From Chanos chanos (lineage: Eukaryota > Chordata > Actinopteri > Gonorynchiformes > Chanidae): a DNA stretch of 64,000 bases. Of this stretch, positions 48,789 through 64,000 are shown one piece after another. The stretch is from assembly GCF_902362185.1 (NCBI RefSeq), contig NC_044497.1, positions 49,582,776 to 49,646,775 of the forward strand, in the 5' to 3' direction. Each line of letters begins with the position of its first letter. The stretch's first letter is position 1. A program made the translations under genes and the position numbers. Below the pieces are notes generated by a model that had not been told where the DNA came from, ran no database searches, and saw only the letters and a list, made by a program, of their open reading frames with translations.

Positions 48789-50829
48789 CCGCGATGAAGC
48801 AGGAAACAGATTTGGTTTGGAATAAAACTAGTTGCCGGAGTGAGTTGTTTCGATGGTGTCTCTTTCAACAGGAGTGACAACACAATTTGGTGTCTCAAGA
48901 CCGAGCCTATACTGGTAAATATAGCAGTGGAAATTTTAAATAACCTCAGTTTCAGTAGGGGCGGTGGCAAGGGATAGGGGCCATCCTCCAGGCCGAGAGG
49001 GCTATGCTAGCTAACTACCTGTACAGTTGTAACTGATCTGGACTTTAAATGTTCTGATGTTAGATACCATATACCATAAAATTTGGGTTGTCCGGGTAGA
49101 TCCGCATTAAGTTATTTTTTTATGTAGTTATTTTGATACGTCTCGTCTCTCAACAATGAAACCAAGTACATAATCATGGGATGTGTCTAAAGACGAGTAT
49201 TAGAGTGATCAGAAATAGAATTTCGTTTAGCCGTTCATGTAACTAGTCATCAAATATAGCTGACCATTAATAACGTGTACAACAGTAATATTTGTCGTCG
49301 AACTTCACTGTGTGAGGGTGTATTTGCGGCCGGCTTAGTTAAAATACATTGCTGTGATCTGCCAGCTGCACAAATATTGTCCCTCTGGTTGCACCGAGGA
49401 TCAAAATGAAAGGAAAATTTGCGATTTTTTTTTTTTACCTGAAAATATGTGGAATTTTGAACACATTGGTATTATGCGAATTGTAGTCTAACTGTGCCGT
49501 AATCACGTGAATGACCTTTGATTAATCTATATTTGAGTGCTCTGTCGGATTCTTGCATTATGAGGTCAGCTAGAATTAGTCATACACTTTGTTTACAGTC
49601 GTCTTTTGCTTCATTACTCGATAACATCAAAAGTCCTCTGGTTTCCTGGTTCCCCTTAGCAAGAGAGTCATTTGCATTAACCTCAGTGAAGTTAAAACAT
49701 TGCGCAAGCTTTTGGACATGACATTACCAATGGATATGTTTTCACAGAATGATGTTTTCACTGAATGATTATTTAATGACAGAGAGCCAATTATATATGA
49801 TCTTTTGATACAGATTGCTACTTGAGTCTTGTCTCCTTCGGATGATTATTTTATCATTATTTTGTGTTTTGTAATTCTTTTGCGCTGCATTTAAGGTATT
49901 GTAAATACATTATTATAGCTTAATTGTAAGTAAATTACTCACACCTTCAAAAAGTACTGTCATTTAGTGTTCCAGTTAGTGTTTGTTTTAAGTTTTAAGA
50001 CAACGAATGTTTAGTGAGTAGCGATTAACGATAAGTGTACGGACCGTGAATACAGATTATGGTCACATAGTTAGGTAGCTAAACACATCATCACAAGCAT
50101 ATTTCTTTGGTCGATTTTTAAAGCTGTTAGGCCAATTCTAGCTAAGTCTGAAGGGATTTGATTAAAAAATTGTCAATACAGCATGATGAATTTTTGAAGG
50201 TTGCACATTTTTGGATAAAGATAAAAATAAAAAAAGAACGTTTGGATTTGATGTGGCTGTAACAAATAGTCATCCTCGGGAAATTTCTCACTGTGGCTCA
50301 GTGGTTAGCCTATGTTTTAGTCCGGGTCAAAAGGAACCATTCTGGAAATATTTTGAAATATAGGCCAATTGTTTAACATTATCATAAACATACTAATGTT
50401 ACTATGTTATCAGTAAAATACATTTGTTGTTTTCAGTTGACCAAATGAATACTTTTCCTTGTCAGGTAGCTGCATTAGGACAAAACATAAATCAATTGGC
50501 TGTGAAAGATCTGTCACTTTACCCTTGCATGTAAAACTGCTGTCAGTTCACTTTTGCCACCACACAGCATTAACTGGTCAAGAAGAACTTTTGACCTATG
50601 GTCATTCACAGCAGAGGGTTGTTGCTGAATAGATCATTCCATGGCAGGGTGTTTCAACTGGTACCTAGTCATTTCTTTCTTAATGACGAGCACTAGGCTT
50701 GTATGCAGTTTTATCTGTCTTTTATGTATCAGTCATGATCCCACATCAGCGGCTATTACGTATGGCGAAACAAAAACGTTACATTTGGCTCTAAAATGCA
50801 GTTGCTTGTGTATCTTTCAGATCCTCTAA

Positions 50830-53450
<2,621 letters not shown>

Positions 53451-54560
53451 ACCGATTGGACCTCCTCCTCCTCCTCCTCCTTGACCTGCCCCTCTCCACT
53501 CCCTCAGCATCCCCCATGACAGAGAGAAAGTGAAAACCAGGGGAGGGGTGTGGGCTGAGGAAGGAAACATTTCTGTTTTCTTGGAGACAAGACAAAATAA
53601 AAGATGCAGTGTATACCCCTGAAAACATATGCTGTTGAGCCGGGGCTTGATTGAACCGTACAGCGGCACAGTCATTCCCTCTCAATTATAACCTTCTTAA
53701 GTGATCTTAGTGATGGTGAGGTTTTGGAGAACTGAATCCCTGTGTTGAGGAGCAGACGCCCAGTAGTGTGTAGTTTAGCCATCACTGTAGAGATGAGACT
53801 GAACTGGGTGGTGACACTGGGTGATGCTTGATGGAGGGTTTGGATATGCAGAGTGAACTGGGAGGAGCTCCTTGGAAACCCAGTTTCATAGCACTGGACT
53901 CAGACAGACTCTCACAGCTACAACGCTGCCATCCTCTGCTGCTGGGCAACCGACAGGCTTTCAACAAACAGACTGGAAACTATACATACACACGCACCAT
54001 GGCAGAAACAGAGATCTCAAAAAAAGTGCCCTTTCTGTTATTGCGACTGGCGTTCAGTACTTAATGTTCTCTCTTTGTTTGTTTGTTTATTCATTCATAC
54101 ATTCTTTTTGTTTTTTGGCTGGCAAAAACTATTTTATTTGTTCTCTAAGACATTCTGGTTCTTCTTGCTCTGTTTTAGGAAGTACTTAAACGAAAACTAA
54201 TCATCAAAGTGTAAGTTAGGGGGGAGGAAAAAAAAAAAAACAGAAACAGAACAGATGAAACTACTACTACTGCCCCTGTTGGTTTTGCACTGGAATGGTC
54301 CCCAAAGCAAGTGAAAAGATATTATTATTTTTGGAAATGCAATATTTGAAAAAAATGACAACACATTTTCATTCAATTAACAATGTGGATATTGCACAGG
54401 CACTCGATCACAAATATTAATATAAGATTATTTAAAAGTATGTACAAAATACACTGACACTTTCAATCTATAATAAAGAGGAAGAGACATTAACGTGATC
54501 AGCAAATGGATGAAAAAGGTGACCTGACAGGTTCTGTTTAACAATAAAAATTTTAAGGAG
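53451..54560 (+). other. ubap1: ubap1 3' untranslated region
   Basis: No coding frame. AATAAA signals occur at 53596-53601 (about 150 nt after the stop), 54472-54477 and 54543-54548. The longer form is proposed because UBAP1 mRNAs in other vertebrates have sizeable 3' UTRs. A (TCC)n run lies directly after the stop at 53462-53481. Confidence 0.5.
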
Positions 54561-56435
54561 AGAAATCAGCAGAAGGCCGAAAATCAGGGCTGGGTTGTCA
54601 CCCTGGCATTCCAATGCTTTGTTGAGTGACGAAAGTCCGCTTATATAATGGAAACACCTCAACTGCGTTTTAACATGGCTGTCGTCTGACCAGAGTTGAG
54701 TCGACTGAGTGGGCACAGGAAATATATGTTCACAGCAAGAAATACAAACCTGATTTTATTTTTCTCCATCGTATAATGGCCACCCTAATGTCAGTGGTGT
54801 CACCTACATTTATTTTGTTCCTTTTCTTGTATAGCATTTAGGTAAGATGGAGACAGTGATTGACTTCCTATTAACCACCAATCATCCTGCTGTTACTCAG
54901 TGTAAATACCACTTAAAAATACACAAAACAGACCCAGTTCACCCATTTATTCAAATGTAGGAATTCCATTTGACAACGTATTCAAAGGGCGATTAAAACA
55001 TCAGGCACTTTACTCTCCTGCAGTACAGCCCTCTTTGCTAACATGGAACAGTGTTGACTTGTTGACATCAAAAGCCATTTTAAAGTGCCATGAATTGAAC
55101 ATCATGGTGTGCCTGCATCTGCTATATCCATTGATTCTCTACCTTGTTTGTGGATGTTACCTCTATTTGCTGATAATCATGCAGGTAGACACTTGATTCT
55201 GTTTTTAAAAGCTGCGGGAAAGCTGTTTCTAAATATACATCCCTTGTGCTCTGTCTTGGGTAATCAAGCTCGTAACCTGGCGTAGAGTGAGATTAAGGGC
55301 TTATTGGTAATACAGCAGTGGTTCACATGAGTGAGCTAATGCTGACTAACAGCTGAAACTGTGTGAGAAAGCATTTTGTTCCAGTCTTGCATGAAAATGT
55401 GAAGGATTAGTCACGAAAGGAACAGCAAATTTAAACCAATCCGAACGAGACTGCTACATTAACAGTGGTGTACTTCATCCTGGGTGAAACACTGTGGTTG
55501 TTCTGTGTTTATACAACCACTCACAACACTGCTACTTGAAGCATTCTCTGGAATTAGGTTCATTTCAAGATCACTGCCTCACCCCTTCCCTAGGTACGGA
55601 AAAAAAAAAGTCTTTGTCTTTGGTATCATGCCTTGATATCTTGTTCCATTACTGTGACTTAATGCAACTTAATCGCTTCGGTTTAACCTTTTAGTTTCAT
55701 TTTGGAAGAGTTGGTACATGTTGGTTCATCTTGAAAACTAACATCGGGGTAGAGGGAAATGGGTGCACAGGGTGCATCTACATCCATTTCTATTTGTTGA
55801 TTTCCTTAGTCAAAGCCACTGAAAATGCTGAGCTAAATAAGGATAAAGGTACAAGAAAAGGTCTCTCACAGGATTGCAAGGAATCAGAAAACATAATGGC
55901 CTTCTGCACAACATATTCATTATATTGAGAGGAACATTGCTTCAAATGTACAGTCAAATTTGCCACATCTATGACAATGGGAACGCACAGGCGTTGAAAT
56001 GGGCAGAGCTATTAAATCTTGGTTTTGCGTCTTAATGATAGGTTGATTTGGGGCCGATTGCTCCTAAAATGTCATCAAAAATTGCTCAGTTTTCTCATGA
56101 ATCATTTGGCAATTCTGTATGATTAAACTTACACTTATTTTCAAACAGTGAGTGTATTTTTTTGGGTGCTGAAAATGAGTTTTCAAAAAAGAAAAACTGC
56201 TACACAACTGTATTTTTAGTTGTAATGAGTAACAGTACACAAATTGTCATATAAATGATATGAGATCTAGTTCCTGCAAAGGAAAAACAGCAAAGTTATA
56301 TTAATAATATGCCTGATTCATTTTAGTATAAAATATCTTCTATATTAACACACTGAACTTGAGAAATTGGAACACAGAACATTTATCACATCATCAGGAG
56401 AAACAGCTGTCCTTAGAACACTTCAGCAGGCACTC

Positions 56436-56470
<35 letters not shown>

Positions 56471-57527
56471 ATGTGTGCTTTCATGTGCTTTCAGGCAGGG
56501 AGCATACACAACATAAAAATGCCAAGCTACAAAAAAGCAGCAGGGTGAAGTTTCGAGTGTTGTGAATGCAGGTCAGCAGTTACAAAAGAAAAATGGATCC
56601 AGGGGTAGTCCAGCCTGTTGCAGTGGAAAGAGCTCAGTGTGTGTAATACTCAGTGACCATGTATGGTCAGAGTCATGGTACACAATGGTAGAAATGCATG
56701 TATGCAGACATTCTCAGTGCTTGGACACAATTAGGTGCCACAACAATGACTGAAGAAAATAAACGTGTCTTCAGTATACCTCTGATCGTTTTTGACAGGA
56801 TATGTTATTTATGTTATTGTTCTGACTCATGACTTTGACATGAAAATTGACGTTTCAGGTCTCACGTGAGACGTTTGCAGGGCTTGAATGAACCATAAGC
56901 ATCCTCGGATGAATCTACATCGTTTATATACATATCTTGAGGGAAACTTAAGTGTGTCCTTATTATCAGCAGCAGAGTAAAAAGTAATTGCATACATTCT
57001 TCAACAAAAAATTCAACAAAAATATATCCTTGTGTTGAACTTGAACTTAAGTAATGTTAAAGAACAACTCCTTACTATTGTACACGGACAGTTGCCATGC
57101 ACCTATCACAAATTTGCTAATGTTGGGACGTAATTGTGCTCGGATGTTGTTTTTGTTGATATTCGATTTGACTGCGGCTGCGCGCGGCCTAGACATGTTG
57201 CCGTTGATGACGCGATCTCTGAAGAAAGGGGAATAGAAGAAGGGTGAAAAACAGTGTCCGATGCAACGAGCTGGAGCTTTCGCTCAAGCTTCCCTACCAA
57301 GGCTAAATATATCGATTTGACTTAAGAGCAGAAGTGCAACGTTAGTGGTGGAGTGTTTGGGGAGGGGTGTCAACGTAACCTTTGGAATAATCTAGCTAGC
57401 TAGCTGAACCAGTCGACAGGCGCTGCTTCACAATCGGGCAGCTAAACAACAAATCGCCATTATATGATCCAGTTCCCATCGTCACCATTACCCTCCATGT
57501 GGGTGAGGGACCTGTGTGTATCGGATT
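54561..57527. other. ubap1-dcaf12 intergenic region and dcaf12 5' region
   Basis: AT-rich sequence without a recognised gene; a (GT)n run lies at 56441-56468 and an extra AATAAA at 56758-56763. From about 57120 to 57527 CpG content rises (cggctgcgcgcggcc at 57174-57188), which is where the dcaf12 promoter and 5' UTR should lie. Confidence 0.55.
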
Positions 57528-63451
<5,924 letters not shown>

Positions 63452-64000
63452 CCTCCATCCTTCCTCCAGCACTCACACAAACATACACCGTAGTGCTCCC
63501 TCCTCTTTTTTCACCTCCTCCGTGACGCACATTTGCTCTTTCACTCATCTCCCCATTTTAGTCACCCTGCCCGTTTTCACTGGGCTCCTGAGCATGGACA
63601 CGATACTTCATTTTTTTACTTTTAAACTTTGACACTGTCCATTTAATCCTGTTCTATACATTTGCTTTTTTTTCTATTACATCTCAGCTGTCCAAACGTC
63701 TTTTTCAACGTTTGCCCCAAAGCAGGTCTCTCACTGTCTGCTGAGAGTGAGTGAAGGATGGGAGTGGAATTTCTCCCTCATTGTCTGACTGCACATCCCT
63801 CTGGCGACTACATTTGAAAACAAAGATGTATATTAAACTATTTAACAGCCACACACCAGGAATTGGATTTTTGATTATGTTTTACTCATTACTTTTTCAT
63901 CCTGACCTGGAGAAAAGTGTGTCGTGAGCCTTGAATTCTTGATAACTGGGTGTAGCTTGTTTTGTTGTGGACTATTCCAAGACTCTGCAGTTTTAATCTC
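63452..64000 (+). other. dcaf12: dcaf12 3' untranslated region (runs off the window)
   Basis: No coding frame after the dcaf12 stop. No AATAAA is present; an ATTAAA variant at 63832-63837 is a possible signal, otherwise the 3' end lies outside the window. Confidence 0.55.

Larger units (their letters stand above)
46410..50829. other. Head-to-head spacer of ube2r2 and ubap1
   Basis: No coding exon was recognised over 4.4 kb between the divergent start codons. It must contain the promoters and any 5' non-coding exons of both genes. Candidate elements are an ETS-type site at 47526-47534 (ube2r2 side) and a reversed CCAAT at 48703-48707 with a YY1-like site at 48776-48788 (ubap1 side). The exon carrying the ubap1 start begins after a tatctttcag acceptor at 50811-50820, so at least one upstream non-coding ubap1 exon must exist. 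The rest is AT-rich and featureless. Confidence 0.55.

Noticed and set aside
48778-48876. Possible ubap1 start at the ATG inside the YY1-like site
   Set aside because: The frame does not resemble UBAP1 and runs into a stop; the exon at 50830 starts MATRKSGSD, close to the human MASKKLGAD.

Overview
The window is nuclear DNA of a ray-finned (teleost) fish. Genes are split by canonical spliceosomal introns, introns carry long CA/GT and CT microsatellites, the dispersed repeats are of fish-typical kinds, and every protein matches vertebrate orthologues that I recognise by family motifs and recalled human sequences. No prokaryotic features, CRISPR arrays, rRNA or tRNA genes were seen. All identifications come from reading the sequence; no search was run.

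Layout. (1) ell2 (+), lacking its first coding exon, 2.1-9.0 kb, with a long 3' UTR to about 12.05 kb. (2) A glutaredoxin region, 13.4-19.7 kb: an orphan first exon of a diverged glrx copy (active site CSNC), then about 4 kb of repeats (SINE-like pieces, an L1-clade LINE fragment, a long internally repetitive element), then an intact two-exon glrx (+). (3) rhobtb3 (-), 20.8-32.0 kb, 12 coding exons, complete, tail-to-tail with glrx. (4) rfesd (-), 35.65-36.68 kb, a Rieske-type protein. (5) nudt2 (+), 38.97-39.56 kb, diadenosine tetraphosphate hydrolase, head-to-head with rfesd. (6) ube2r2 (-), 43.6-46.4 kb, a CDC34-type ubiquitin-conjugating enzyme. (7) ubap1 (+), 50.8-53.45 kb, an ESCRT-I subunit. 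(8) dcaf12 (+), 57.5-63.45 kb, a CRL4 substrate receptor.

The window joins two blocks that lie on different human chromosomes: ell2-glrx-rhobtb3-rfesd (human 5q15, same relative order and orientation) and nudt2-ube2r2-ubap1-dcaf12 (human 9p13). Both regions correspond to parts of the bird Z chromosome, so the fish arrangement may preserve an old linkage. Three genes belong to the ubiquitin system (ube2r2, ubap1, dcaf12), but they do not form an operon-like unit.

I found no evidence for a wholly novel system. The points most worth a second look are two GC-AG introns forced by reading frame (one inside a 217-bp intron that can fold as a CA/TG hairpin), a rhobtb3 start codon split by an intron, the CSNC glutaredoxin exon, and the repeat cluster that separates the two glrx copies.
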